A stretch of 21,793 nucleotides of DNA from Apostichopus parvimensis (GCA_000934455.1 KN887841.1:22916-44708), one strand, 5' to 3'; counted from the stretch's first letter, positions 9,401-16,711 are shown. Numbers and translations: made by a program. The notes: a model not told the origin generated them from the sequence alone.

Positions 9401-10670
9401 AACACTTTCATCAACAGTAAGTTTCAGTTTGAGATACCAAACGTGTATGTTTGATCGAAAAACAGCAGTTACATAACTATGACAAGTAGCGCCGATGTAA
9501 ACAGTCACAACCGAGTATTTCAATTTGCTGTTTTTTCAGGTTTCCCCTTCGTTATAGGCTGTTTTATTCTCCAACGCAAAGATTGTGAAAGATATGTACT
9601 GTTCTTTGTTACTCAGAAAGACGTAGATGTGTTAACTTAATCTTATTCTTTTTAATGCAGGGAAATGAAAAGGAACAAAGTTTACATGGGCTTCATTTAT
9701 ACCAACAAACTTATGTTTTCTCTTTGCTTTTTGCCCTTCCCATGGCAGTTTCTCTCGACCCAACCAATATTGAGCTTTAGAATGGGTTTATAAGCAGTAT
9801 TCATTCCCTACGTTTCACACTACAAAATTTTAACTGGTGTCCTCTCGGAAATATAGTGAAATAATGAATTACGAGAAAATGACATACTAAACTTAAAAAA
9901 GAGAAATTCATTGTAGCAGACGCCTTATAAGGATTCAAAAGTCCCAAACTATTTCTCGTTACTTTTAACTCCTGCAGGTTTCCTGAATATGAACTTTGTG
10001 TGTTTGTACAGTGTTCATCAGATAAGCCTGTTAAATGAGGCTTTTAGAAATGTGGTAGTTGAATGTTAACCTCCTCGTCCCTATTCTCTCTCTTAGTTGT
10101 TGTCAGAGAGTATAACACGATTGTCAGTGACAGTGTCAATGAGTGACAGTGTCAATGACGCTTTGAAGCAGAACTCGAATTCATACATATTTTGTCTTAT
10201 AATGTTAGCCCTATCATATGAATATGATATACTACATATGATACCTATTGTATCTTCAGAAATGGGTGCTGTCGGTAGAAATCTTCCATCATTTCAAGGT
10301 TATCACCCGACGGCCACCAACATCACACTGGGCGAGGTATGATATAATAGTTTTATACAATGATAATTTTTTTCACATTTCAGATGTTTAATTGAAGCAC
10401 ATGAAATACATAATTATGAGATACAAATTTAATTTCATTGTAATGTATTTGAAAGTCCCCTGGGGGGGGGGCTGGTGGGTGGGGGAGGACGGGTTAAAGG
10501 GGGATATCTCTGGAGGTATATCTTTTTGAGATATTTCTTGTTCTTCTTTTTTAATATGTAGTATTTCTTGTGTTTTCACAAAACAGGGCTTCTTGAAAAT
10601 TGGAACAGACATACAGCAGCTACATACTCCTTTTGAAGATCTTCTCAGGGCGATATTTTTTAATGAATAA
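409..10670 (+). CDS. BPI/LBP family protein, gene 1 (3' part, 11 exons, 5'-truncated by window)
   Basis: Spliced gene for a secreted lipid/LPS-binding protein of the BPI/LBP family. Coding exons are 409-460, 4574-4637, 5506-5597, 6603-6779, 7440-7505, 7871-8038, 8452-8519, 8833-8875, 9365-9416, 10260-10336 and 10587-10670. All junctions are GT...AG and all phases agree, giving about 313 residues; family members are usually about 480, so about the first third is upstream of the window. Visible family marks are ESCPQIF, carrying the second cysteine of the conserved N-domain disulfide; KGEVYAID followed by the short linker; ITDYLVNSAGYVL, the typical start of the C-terminal barrel; IPTGTKFSLNT; VRKMYPDM; and the closing LGE/GFLKIGTD. 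Five N-glycosylation sequons fit a secreted protein. Known for the family: antibacterial or LPS-binding proteins of innate immunity in vertebrates and invertebrates. The actual ligand of this protein is not determined. A LINE sits in its first visible intron. Confidence 0.9.
461..689. other. Gene 1 intron, part upstream of the LINE
   Basis: AT-rich intron sequence following a GTACGT donor. No recognisable element before the LINE begins at an uncertain point near 690-730. Confidence 0.5.
690..4209 (+). mobile_element. RTE-type non-LTR retrotransposon (LINE), nearly full length, defective
   Basis: A 3.5-kb LINE in the same orientation as the host gene, inside its intron. It has a 5' leader without a clear promoter (about 690-1064), one ORF coding for an apurinic-type endonuclease and a reverse transcriptase (1065-4182, broken), a very short 3' UTR (about 4183-4200) and an (AAG/AAAG)n tail near 4190-4209. 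The single ORF, short 3' UTR and simple-repeat tail, and the RT C-terminus with WLWRRMMNISWKEKRSNRS, are those of the RTE clade (BovB relatives). Both ends are approximate: no convincing target-site duplication was found by eye. Confidence 0.85.
1065..4182 (+). pseudogene. LINE endonuclease/reverse transcriptase ORF with one frameshift and one stop
   Basis: The first frame runs 1065-3410. Residues 1-73 are a low-complexity lead of unknown role. Residues 74-318 are an endonuclease/exonuclease/phosphatase domain with GTWNVRTL, SETRWKGEG, GDMNAKVG and NTDHTLL, which hold the expected catalytic Asn, Glu, Asp and Asp-His. The reverse transcriptase starts near 545, with KSPGLDGIPAEL, motif A FIDYSKAFD (Asp 682) and GVRQGC at 738-743. 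After residue 750 the frame is lost: 19 bases separate the expected codons, an insertion of 1 or loss of 2 bases at about 3315-3333. The RT then continues from 3334 in the next frame with YADD at 3400-3411, and meets an in-frame TAA at 3721-3723. The same frame resumes at 3724 and ends at 4182 with the RTE C-terminal region (GHILRG, GRQKKQWYDNIKEWTGLSL). Catalytic motifs are intact, so the copy is fairly young, but it cannot make one full-length protein without recoding. Confidence 0.9.
4210..4573. other. Gene 1 intron, part downstream of the LINE
   Basis: AT-rich intron sequence from the LINE tail to the acceptor TCCTGTACAG. A 68-codon open frame at 4348-4554 has no recognisable protein character and is judged chance. 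Confidence 0.5.
4574..4637 (+). CDS. Gene 1 exon: conserved-cysteine exon
   Basis: 64-bp exon in phase 0 at its start and phase 1 at its end. It reads SCPQIFQETTNMINQQLRSLT, split here as SCPQIFQETT and NMINQQLRSLT. The cysteine sits where BPI/LBP proteins hold the second half of the only conserved disulfide of the N-terminal barrel. The donor is GTAAGC. Joined to the exon at 5506 it makes an ATG (Met) codon across the junction. Confidence 0.8.
4638..5505. other. Gene 1 intron with a C12 run and CT stretch
   Basis: Contains 12 consecutive C at 4729-4740 followed by a CT-rich run to 4757. A short segment at 4885-4906 looks like a mini-exon (ATAG before, GTAAGT after) but breaks the reading frame; see rejected items. 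Nothing else recognised. Confidence 0.5.
5506..5597 (+). CDS. Gene 1 exon: end of N-terminal barrel and linker entry
   Basis: 92-bp exon between TTTGTTATAG and GTAAAT. It starts with two bases completing a Met codon and then reads LEEIYAGLELDYSFVSNP and on to FDIKHK, ending in phase 0. It matches the strand 'DSxAGxxYxLV..P' and 'xxMK' preceding the GEFY-type start of the next exon in BPI/LBP proteins. Confidence 0.85.
5761..6006 (-). mobile_element. tRNA-derived SINE, full or nearly full length, reversed
   Basis: On the minus strand the element starts near 6006 with a tRNA-like head: A box TTAGCTCAGTGG and B box GAGTTCGAGTC (within 5934-6006). A unique body follows (about 5800-5933). Near the 3' end lies a short hairpin, GATCCTGC facing GCAGGAGGATC (about 5783-5803), then a (CATA)n tail at 5761-5776. 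This head-body-hairpin-tail layout is that of a tRNA SINE mobilised by a LINE. It lies in the gene 1 intron 5598-6602, opposite to the gene. Confidence 0.8.
6603..6779 (+). CDS. Gene 1 exon: linker and start of the C-terminal barrel
   Basis: 177-bp exon, phase 0 at both ends, acceptor TTTCCCAG and donor GTAAGA. It reads GEVYAIDQHSEAPGPIASIP, a linker, then FYVWITDYLVNSAGYVLHSY, the hallmark of the second BPI domain, and ends in NVTEND with an N-glycosylation sequon. The 59-codon length equals the corresponding stretch in vertebrate BPI. This is the strongest single exon for the family call. Confidence 0.93.
6780..7439. other. Gene 1 intron with a short AT-rich tandem repeat
   Basis: Intron with a (CA)n-like stretch at about 6888-6904 and an imperfect tandem of AAATTAACATA-like 10-11-mers at about 7010-7045. 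No gene or mobile element recognised. Confidence 0.5.
7440..7505 (+). CDS. Gene 1 exon (IPTGTKFSLNT segment)
   Basis: 66-bp exon between GAAACAG and GTATGT, phase 0 at both ends. It reads IPTGTKFSLNTSGFPLSVVF followed by PQ. It aligns with the 'IPKxSxFxLxT..F..FLPE' segment of BPI/LBP proteins. It holds an NTS sequon. The longer open frame visible around it is in a different frame and is not the coding one. Confidence 0.85.
7871..8038 (+). CDS. Gene 1 exon (VRKMYPDM segment, C-terminal barrel)
   Basis: 168-bp exon after CTACAG and before GTAAGT, phase 0 at both ends, 56 codons. It starts VRKMYPDMMTQFHVNSTKQP and ends LEYLFTLGA, matching the 'VAKKFPNMxxxxHVxxxxxP' to 'LFLIGM' stretch of BPI. 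It contains an NST sequon. The next exon joins as LGA/QLTASFNV. Confidence 0.9.
8452..8519 (+). CDS. Gene 1 exon (QLTASFNVAMKGQNVTW segment)
   Basis: 68-bp exon between TTACACAG and GTGAAT. Starts in phase 0, ends in phase 2. It reads QLTASFNVAMKGQNVTWRSK then VD plus a split serine. It aligns with the strand pair 'SMEVSAESNRLVGELKLDR' of BPI. It contains an NVT sequon. Confidence 0.85.
8833..8875 (+). CDS. Gene 1 mini-exon of 43 bp
   Basis: A 43-bp exon after a T-rich tract ending TTTTTAG and before GTGAGT. It reads FKLELLETAIGDLK after the split serine and ends in phase 0. It aligns with 'LLLELKHSNIGPFP' of BPI. A very short exon at this place is consistent with the family's gene structure. 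Confidence 0.85.
8904..9071. repeat. 47-48-bp tandem repeat, about 3.5 copies
   Basis: Units at 8904-8950, 8951-8997, 8998-9045 and a partial one at 9046-9071. Each begins TAAATATTAATCT or TAAATAATATTCT and carries a core like GTCAGCAAGGTCCACC. Copies 1 and 2 differ at few sites and copy 3 is more diverged. It lies about 30 bp after the 43-bp exon, in the intron. Confidence 0.92.
9365..9416 (+). CDS. Gene 1 exon (IDMIKRLLPTVMNTFIN)
   Basis: 52-bp exon between TTTACAG and GTAAGT, phase 0 to phase 1. It reads IDMIKRLLPTVMNTFIN, matching the amphipathic helix before 'xxxxLxxGFPLP' in BPI/LBP C-terminal barrels. Phase 1 joins to AA in the next exon to give Lys. Confidence 0.85.
9417..10259. other. 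Gene 1 intron with a perfect 16-bp tandem duplication
   Basis: The only structured element is GTGACAGTGTCAATGA repeated exactly at 10127-10142 and 10143-10158; the unit contains the near-palindrome TGACAGTGTCA. It lies about 100 bp before the next acceptor. No other exon or mobile element recognised. Confidence 0.6.
10260..10336 (+). CDS. Gene 1 penultimate exon
   Basis: 77-bp exon between TATCTTCAG and GTATGA, phase 1 to phase 0. It reads (K)MGAVGRNLPSFQGYHP then TATNITLGE. It aligns with 'LxxGFPLPxPxxVxLxNxxL' near the C-terminus of BPI. It has an NIT sequon. Because it ends in phase 0, it can join either terminal exon (10587 or 13993) without a frame change. Confidence 0.85.
10337..10586. 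other. Last intron of gene 1, with a G-rich tract
   Basis: Contains a strongly G-rich stretch at 10462-10493 on the + (transcribed-sense) strand with several runs of three or more G, able in principle to form a G-quadruplex in the pre-mRNA. The acceptor before 10587 is TTCACAAAACAG, with a modest pyrimidine tract. Confidence 0.6.
10587..10670 (+). CDS. Gene 1 terminal coding exon
   Basis: It reads GFLKIGTDIQQLHTPFEDLL, then RAIFFNE and TAA at 10668-10670. GFLKIGTD corresponds to the closing 'FLLFGADV' strand of BPI; the following roughly 18 residues extend beyond where human BPI stops. A homologous copy of this exon lies at 13993. Confidence 0.85.
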   Translation, partial: GFLKIGTDIQQLHTPFEDLLRAIFFNE

Positions 10671-11318
10671 TTTGGTAACAATTTCAAATGATGATAAGTG
10701 ATAAGCTGGAGTGATACTTTTTATGTACATGTATGTACTTCAAGGATAAAATATTTGATTTTCTTATTGGCGTCTTATTGTTTTCCCTTTGTGAAAGACC
10801 ATTTCTGTTATTCTTCATTAAGTGCTTACAGCACGATTACAATGGATCGAACTAACACCCCCCCCCCCCTTTAGAATGGCTTACCAAACAGAGACAAATG
10901 AGATGTCACGCATAGTTAATTTTCAACACTCCGTACTCTATACCCTTTTCCATGGTTAACATTAGTCATGTAAAACGCAAATAGGAACCTTTTAAAGTTT
11001 TCAATTTTTGCTTTTTTACTTCTTTTTAAAACTTGATCAGTATAATGATTTGCATTATCATTAGATCTTAATATTGTACCTAATATGTTATAAATAATAT
11101 TGTAATATCGAGGTAACACAGACAGGTTGTTTGTTTTTCGTCTTATGGTTTATGTAAATATGTTAAGTGCATTGACAGTTTATGACGTCATATGCTGTAT
11201 TTTATTATTATCATGAAGTGAAGACATTACCTATGTACTTTATTAGACAATAACCAGTCACACGTGACTCATATCTGCAAATAGACGAGTCAGATTAATC
11301 TGTTTTGATTGTGCTCAG
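10671..11318. other. Probable 3' UTR of gene 1, AT-rich
   Basis: No coding content recognised. Contains a C12 run at 10858-10869. It is taken as 3' UTR only because it lies between the stop codon and the first AATAAA. Confidence 0.4.
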
Positions 11319-11324
11319 AATAAA
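11319..11324 (+). promoter_or_regulatory. Candidate polyadenylation signal AATAAA of gene 1
   Basis: First canonical AATAAA downstream of the gene 1 stop, about 650 bases after it, followed by a GT-rich stretch (TGTATGTTTTG) about 20-30 bases on, as expected for a cleavage site. If transcripts instead reach the exon at 13993, this signal would have to be bypassed. Confidence 0.35.
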
Positions 11325-12365
11325 GCATGTGGTATGAGATTGCTTGTATGTTTTGTTTTCCAAATGTTCCGATACATTCTTTAACATTAATGCAAATAGT
11401 TGACTGATAATACGTTATTTATGCATGTGTATGGCATGTAGATAAACAGTACTAACATGCGCTTCTTGAACAGTTCCTTCTATATTTTTGAGCTGATAGT
11501 GTTGTCCATTAAGAGAAGTCGAGCACAAGAAAGCTGATACTGAGTTTCGTACATTCCTCATTCCAAGAAATGAAGCAAAATTATTGCGTACGACCTTCAT
11601 ACAAAATGTACAGTAAACGACACATCCATGAAGGATTGTGTAACACAGAAAGACATTGCCCTTTAATGTAATATATCCTTATGTTAGGTATAGTTCGGGG
11701 TTATAATTAAGCACACAGTGAGTTATTCCATGCTTCTATTTGTTTATTACCTCAGACTCCTCAAAAACACCACCGCTTCCTTTTACATTCTCCGAAAACA
11801 TCCAGCCTTCCTTTCCAACCTCCAATATATTCTTCTACATACACTACACTGTCACCCTCTATCCTAAAACACACCCTTATCTTCTCACTTTCCTTTTCTC
11901 CGTTCATGCCTCAGCTACTCACCTCACAAAGGCCACAGCCCAACTGTCTTAAACCCTTCTACCCTCTTCTCCTCATTTCTACAGCTTTCCTTTAATCCTC
12001 TTAACAAGTCTTTACAAGTCTTAGCAAGCCCAGCTTGTGAATCCCCTTAAGCTAACCTTAGGACATTCTTAAGCAGCTATAATGTAACCGAGCACAGCTT
12101 TCTGCTCCCTACTTGCAGACTTCACAACACCTTATACTTATACGAAATATGTAGTACAACTGCTGAAATATTCAATATAACTAACTATTAGCTGAAATTT
12201 GTTTTCGCATAAATGATTGTCCTCTTTCGACATCGAATATTGCTATAAAGTCACTGTAGTCGAAACGCAAGTTCCTGCGATGTTGACAATTTAACGTCAT
12301 GGAGACGACCAATATAGTGTAATTAACACCAGAGAGAAGCTAGTTGGTATACCAGTGCCACATAC
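11325..12365. other. Intergenic sequence with a G-poor, pyrimidine-rich segment
   Basis: No gene recognised. From about 11746 to 12010 the + strand is nearly free of G and rich in C and T, unlike its surroundings. A 70-codon open frame at 11740-11952 is a result of that composition and is not called. Confidence 0.5.
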
Positions 12366-12417
12366 ACCCCCATCCACCCCACCCCACCCAACCCCACCCC
12401 ACCAACCGTCCCGCCCT
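12366..12417 (-). repeat. CCCCA-rich simple repeat (G-rich on the minus strand)
   Basis: Imperfect (CCCCA)n array on the + strand, with at least six runs of three or more C within 50 bp. The minus strand meets the pattern for a G-quadruplex. Confidence 0.75.
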
Positions 12418-12897
12418 TCTATCATTTCTGTCAAAGAGCAATGTGACGAACTTGAGCCGACATTCGACAGTCCAGTTACTTAAATTGAGAATGACATCGG
12501 CTTCTTGTGACTCACTGATATAACAAAGCTAGTCGTAAAACAACAGACTTATATTCGGTCATATCAGGCTATATCTCTTATCACAGAAACATGAATTGCA
12601 CCAACAGATCGATTGAAACCAATGGATTACTACGAAATCCCTTATAATTTAAATGCACATTTAACAGGTCTTGATATTTATCACAGTCATTAGCAGTACA
12701 TCGTTTGTTGTAAATCCGTCTCCACATACAACCACTATTTTTGTTTTCAATCTGACTGAATGCAAAGGCAAATAAACAAAATTTAAAAAAACGGGCGTAC
12801 CTAGTATAAAACATTCGAATTTAACAGATGAAGTATGCAGCTCTTATCGTTTATAGTTCAACCTTCGAGTTCACAGTATAACAATTAAAGCGATATT
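12418..12897. other. Intergenic sequence, nothing recognised
   Basis: AT-rich sequence without recognisable exon, repeat or RNA. A 77-codon minus-strand open frame at 12581-12814 shows no protein family character. Confidence 0.45.
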
Positions 12898-13259
12898 CCT
12901 GCTTGTACAGACATATACGAACTGAGCTGCTAATAGAAGAAAAGCTTGTTTGCTTTCTATAATTATGTGCTTATTGGAGCACATTATGACAAATAGGAGG
13001 ATAATGCTGCTGTACATACTTGTACAAGCAGGAAGGTGCATACTAGTTAAGAGTATATCAGATCCCTGCTTGTACAGACATATACGAAAACAGTTGCTGA
13101 TAGAAGTAATGCTTATAAGCATTCTATATTTGCTTAATGGAGCTCATTGTGACAGATAGGAGGATAATGCTGCGGTACATACTTGTACTAGCTACTACTA
13201 GTAAAGAGTATAGTAGATACCTGCTTGTACAGATATATGAACTGAGCTGCTGATAGAAG
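12898..13259. repeat. Tandem repeat of 167 and 155 bp, about 2.3 copies, with inverted 12-bp ends
   Basis: Copies start with CCTGCTTGTACAG at 12898, 13065 and 13220; the last is partial to about 13259. In copy 1, the start CCTGCTTGTACA (12898-12909) is matched exactly in inverse by TGTACAAGCAGG at 13021-13032, so the first 135 bp have terminal inverted repeats. Copies share AGGAGGATAATGCTG and a stretch around GAGCTGCTGATAGAAG. Copy 2 has lost the exact inverted end. Confidence 0.88.
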
Positions 13260-13992
13260 TCGAGAATGTAACTCTGAATTACTTGTAATGTCTCGACTCG
13301 ACCTAAACTTTAACAAGGCCTGCTCGTTATAATTTGCCCACTAAACCAATGACGTTCGTATGCGTACTAATGATGTGACAACCGTAGTCGACCCAATTAA
13401 TTCATTTGTATCTTTTAATGTTAGTTATAATACTCATTGGGTACGTTCGTTGTCATCATATATATGAAAACAATTTTTTCAAATTGTCAACCACGATTAT
13501 CTACATTTTTGGAATCATTGTCAAAGTCTCTTATTCTCCGCGACTGCGAATTCTAGCAACAACAAAAAATGTCACCATGTGTTTCAGGGTTTAAAAGGTG
13601 ATAAATGATATTCTGGTAACGTTATTATAGATGGATGCGTTGATTGAAAGGTGGGATGCTGTTAAGGGGACGGGACGAGAGGGTGAATAGTGTTGCGAAT
13701 AATCCTTTTTCTTCTTCTCTCTGATGTTTACACAACTACACGAAATGTTCGTGTTCCATGATGAATTTTGCATTAAATAAGAAGCAACAGAAGGCGAGAT
13801 TTAAATAAACAAATGAACATTTAAAATATAACAAGACACCTCACTGGGTGACGCGAGTCGTATGAATAATGAACGATGACTAATTAGGGAGTGTGATACA
13901 CAATTTTCAGAACAAGTTCCAATCGGTCGAAATTTTAGTTGTATTATCGCATTTCTTAGGTTTTTTAATTTTCGATTTCTCTTTGCCAACAG
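13260..13992. other. Intergenic or intronic sequence before the extra terminal exon
   Basis: No other BPI/LBP exon was found here, in particular no copy of the 77-bp penultimate exon. The last 20 bases before 13993 are a T-rich tract ending TTTGCCAACAG, a good splice acceptor. Confidence 0.45.
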
Positions 13993-14094
13993 TGGTTCTT
14001 GAAAATTGGGACAGACCTACAGTTGTATATTCCCATTAAGGAAAATTTTAAAGAACTTTCCAGGGAGTTAATTTTCCACTACATCTCTGAGTAA
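13993..14094 (+). CDS. Second copy of the BPI/LBP terminal exon (alternative 3' exon or relic)
   Basis: After a T-rich acceptor ending CCAACAG, phase 0, it reads WFLKIGTDLQLYIPIKENFK then ELSRELIFHYISE and TAA. It is homologous along its whole length to the gene 1 terminal exon at 10587: FLKIGTD is identical and FKELSRELIF matches FEDLLRAIFF, with a roughly 5-codon insertion between. The frame is open to a stop, so it has not visibly decayed. There are no other family exons within about 3.3 kb upstream or 3.1 kb downstream. It could be used by gene 1 as an alternative last exon (the penultimate exon ends in the right phase), or be left over from a deleted gene copy. No AATAAA was seen for about 1.4 kb after it, which weakens the first reading. 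Confidence 0.65.
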   Translation, partial: WFLKIGTDLQLYIPIKENFKELSRELIFHYISE

Positions 14095-15389
14095 CCGATG
14101 GAGAAAAGATGAAACAACCTTTTTATTGCAAGAACAAGAATTTGTTTGAATAGCGTGGTTTCTTTTCGAGCAACAATATATATTTTCTGTTATTCTTCCT
14201 TTTGAATTGAAAGTGTCTCAACTGTCATTTTTTTTTTTGCACTTTAGCATTCGAAGCCCGTGAATAAGCTATATAAGTAATTCGAGTATTTGTTTTAAGG
14301 AAGATTGTACAAATGTTTACCATTGGTGTAAGGAGTTAGATTAATATAAGTATCATAATTTCGGGCTGGAGACGTGGGTTTAATTTAGGGTTGCGACAAC
14401 AAGCTATTTTTGGTTTCCCGAAAGGGAAACTATGGAGGAGTCACTTTTAACGACCTTGAAAATTTATGAGGGGGCACGCGGATTGCAAAGTAGGTAATGA
14501 GTAAAACGCGGATCGCATAGGCGGTAATTACTACTACGGTTAGATTCGTCCAACCCGGCAACATACTGAAACACTGTACTCAAAGCCGATGAAATTATAG
14601 TAAATGTTGATATTATTATGTAGTAAACATGTCTTTAAATGTTAAAATACGTTGTGCTTGATGCAGAAATTGTTAACCCCGTACACAATAGGCCATTTAC
14701 CTGACGCTTTGGTTAGTACCATTATTGACAAAAATGGAAATGTATCTATAACGAAAATAACTCATATTTTGTATGTATTCTGAAATTTAAGTTCTCATTC
14801 GACTATTCAGAAATGTTTATTGGCTGCCAGCCTCACGCATTACGACAAATCTTACGCGGTACGAATTAATCAAGTCACACATCCAGAGTCTATATGCATG
14901 CTAAGTTATTCAATACCGCCCTCACTCAATACCCTATTGGAAAACATTTCATACCGTAGTTTTGATCTTGAGAAACATCTGCTTATCCTCTTTGCATCCG
15001 AATTTGCTACTTCGTACGCATTTTGCATGACATATTGGAAATACATCAAATAGCTGTTGACAAAACTAAACGATTGCACTATTTTGGAAAAGGTATAACC
15101 AAGAGATAGCGTGAGAGAACAGTAGTTCTTTTAAAGTAATCACAACGCCCCCAAGTTTCCCCAACCACCCACCAAAAAAAGGCTAAATGCAAGCAGTTAG
15201 TCGGTGTCAACTATTTGTCACGTCATACATCCATCATCCATGGACACTCTAATCTACCGTACCAAACTGTGTCATATATATCAAACTATGCAGTAGTTTT
15301 TGGTTAATACATATTGTAATACATAATAGTATATTGTATACTGGAAGCAGCTATTGATAAGTATAAATTATATGTTCATAATTCCTTTC
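14095..15389. other. Intergenic sequence, nearly featureless
   Basis: A small 30-bp duplication (ACGCGGATTGCA at 14476 and ACGCGGATCGCA at 14506) is the only structure seen. The 77-codon frame at 14820-15053 has no recognisable character. Confidence 0.45.
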
Positions 15390-16140
15390 AGATTCACCCC
15401 ATTTTGCTGACAATTGTTAAAACGATGACTTTCCGAGCGTAATTCATAATTTTGTTGCAAAATGTTAAATTGGTGAAATATATTAGGGATCTATTTACCA
15501 TTTGGTGAATTTTTTTAAATTGATGATATTTGGTAAATAAATGTTGTCATATTGCACCAAAATGTAGAGTTCCTCATTTACTATATTCAAGAAATATTCA
15601 TTTTGTTACAAATTGAAGAATTGATCATTTTGTTGAATATTGCTTGTATCTTTACGAAAAAAATCTTCACATTTATGATGGCACCTTAACGTTTCCATGC
15701 TCAACTACGGAAACGTTAATGTGCCATCATAATGTTAAGATTTTTCTCTGCAAATATGCTTCAATTCATCATTTTGTTGCAAAAATCTTAAACTGACGAG
15801 ATTTTTAATTTGATTGATTTGTCATTTTGCTCTAAAATTGTTGAAATGACGAATTTCTGAGCACAGCTCATTATTATAAAGCAACATAGTGAAAACTATT
15901 TCGAGATCAGTTTATCATTTTGTTGCAAAGTTTTATGTAAGCAATTAATCGTTTTCTTGAAATTTGCTACAAATATTTGTAAAAAGGTCTGAATATTTTT
16001 TGGCGGCATCTTAACATTTCCAACTTTACTGATATTAATGCCTGACATATCTGTCAATATTAGCAAAGATAAGTTGAATCAACTTTGAGATAAGCACCGT
16101 TGAAATGAACTATTAGTCATTTTGTTCGTCTAATGTTTAA
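15390..16140. repeat. Field of degenerate repeats around a foldback
   Basis: A motif like TCATTTTGTTGCAAA recurs at least six times (near 15450, 15627, 15769, 15818, 15915 and 16117). Longer blocks recur: about 15411-15450 resembles 15836-15875, and about 15640-15697 resembles 15960-16023, including the core GGCACCTTAACGTTTCC versus GGCATCTTAACATTTCC. This looks like an old tandem or nested repeat; it has no coding content. Confidence 0.6.
15651..15755. repeat. Foldback (long inverted repeat) with 24-bp near-perfect arms
   Basis: Arms at 15673-15696 (TTATGATGGCAC then CTTAACGTTTCC) and 15709-15732 match at 23 of 24 positions around a 12-base loop. Weaker pairing extends outward through AAAAATCTT on the left and AAGATTTTT on the right. 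This is a strong hairpin in either strand, of the type seen in miniature inverted-repeat elements. Confidence 0.88.
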
Positions 16141-16609
16141 CTCCATTGTATTCCCAAATATGATATATGTCATTAATGTGAAAATACATTCATGATAATG
16201 ATAATGAAGAAAATTGTTAAATGTGACTGACGCAAACGAAATCAACCTTTTAAAACATAGTGAAAAAAATCATTTCTATTAATTCGTGCGGTCAAAGAAC
16301 GGTTTCGCGGTAAAGTTTCAGAACAACAATTTCTGTCTTTCGAATCTACTATTATATTATGGCTGTGACGTCATCACGAATTGCATGCTTCACAGGTCCA
16401 TGGATCTGCGCGTAACTTCAACATCAACCTACGTCATTTTCAATGCTTGCTTGTCAAAACTAGGAATCAATTTAATTTCATATGTTCGGGTTAGCTTATG
16501 TAAATGTCATTGTTAACAAGGAACCCCAAATGAACATAACAGCGATAACAATCCATTGATTATAGTTTACCTGAAAGTCGCAAGCAATGTGGAGGATAAT
16601 GGATTAAAA
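16141..16609. other. Intergenic sequence, nothing recognised
   Basis: AT-rich. A 76-codon frame at 16286-16516 shows no family character and no splice context that would link it to either BPI/LBP gene. Confidence 0.4.
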
Positions 16610-16656
16610 GTTTGCTGCCCTCAATTTATATCTGTATATAATTAAGGGCAGCAAAC
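16610..16656. repeat. Hairpin with perfect 12-bp arms
   Basis: GTTTGCTGCCCT at 16610-16621 is exactly inverted by AGGGCAGCAAAC at 16645-16656. With one mismatch and one bulge the pairing continues inward through AATT and TATA, giving a stem of nearly 20 bp. It stands directly before the GT-rich microsatellite. Confidence 0.85.
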
Positions 16657-16657
16657 A

Positions 16658-16711
16658 TATATGTGTGCGCGTTTGTGTGTGTGGGTGTGCGTGTGTGCGT
16701 GTATGTGTGTC
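16658..16711. repeat. GT-rich microsatellite
   Basis: Interrupted (GT)n with GC and GG interruptions, about 54 bp. Confidence 0.85.

Noticed and set aside
9658-9700. Possible alternative exon after AATGCAG at about 9660.
   Set aside because: In the phase required by the exon ending at 9416 it meets TGA within two codons.
11740-11952. 70-codon open frame, rich in Pro, Ser and Thr.
   Set aside because: Explained by the G-poor pyrimidine-rich composition, which rarely makes stop codons; no domain seen.
14820-15053. 77-codon open frame.
   Set aside because: No homology recognised, no splice sites linking it to either gene, and length expected by chance in 21 kb.
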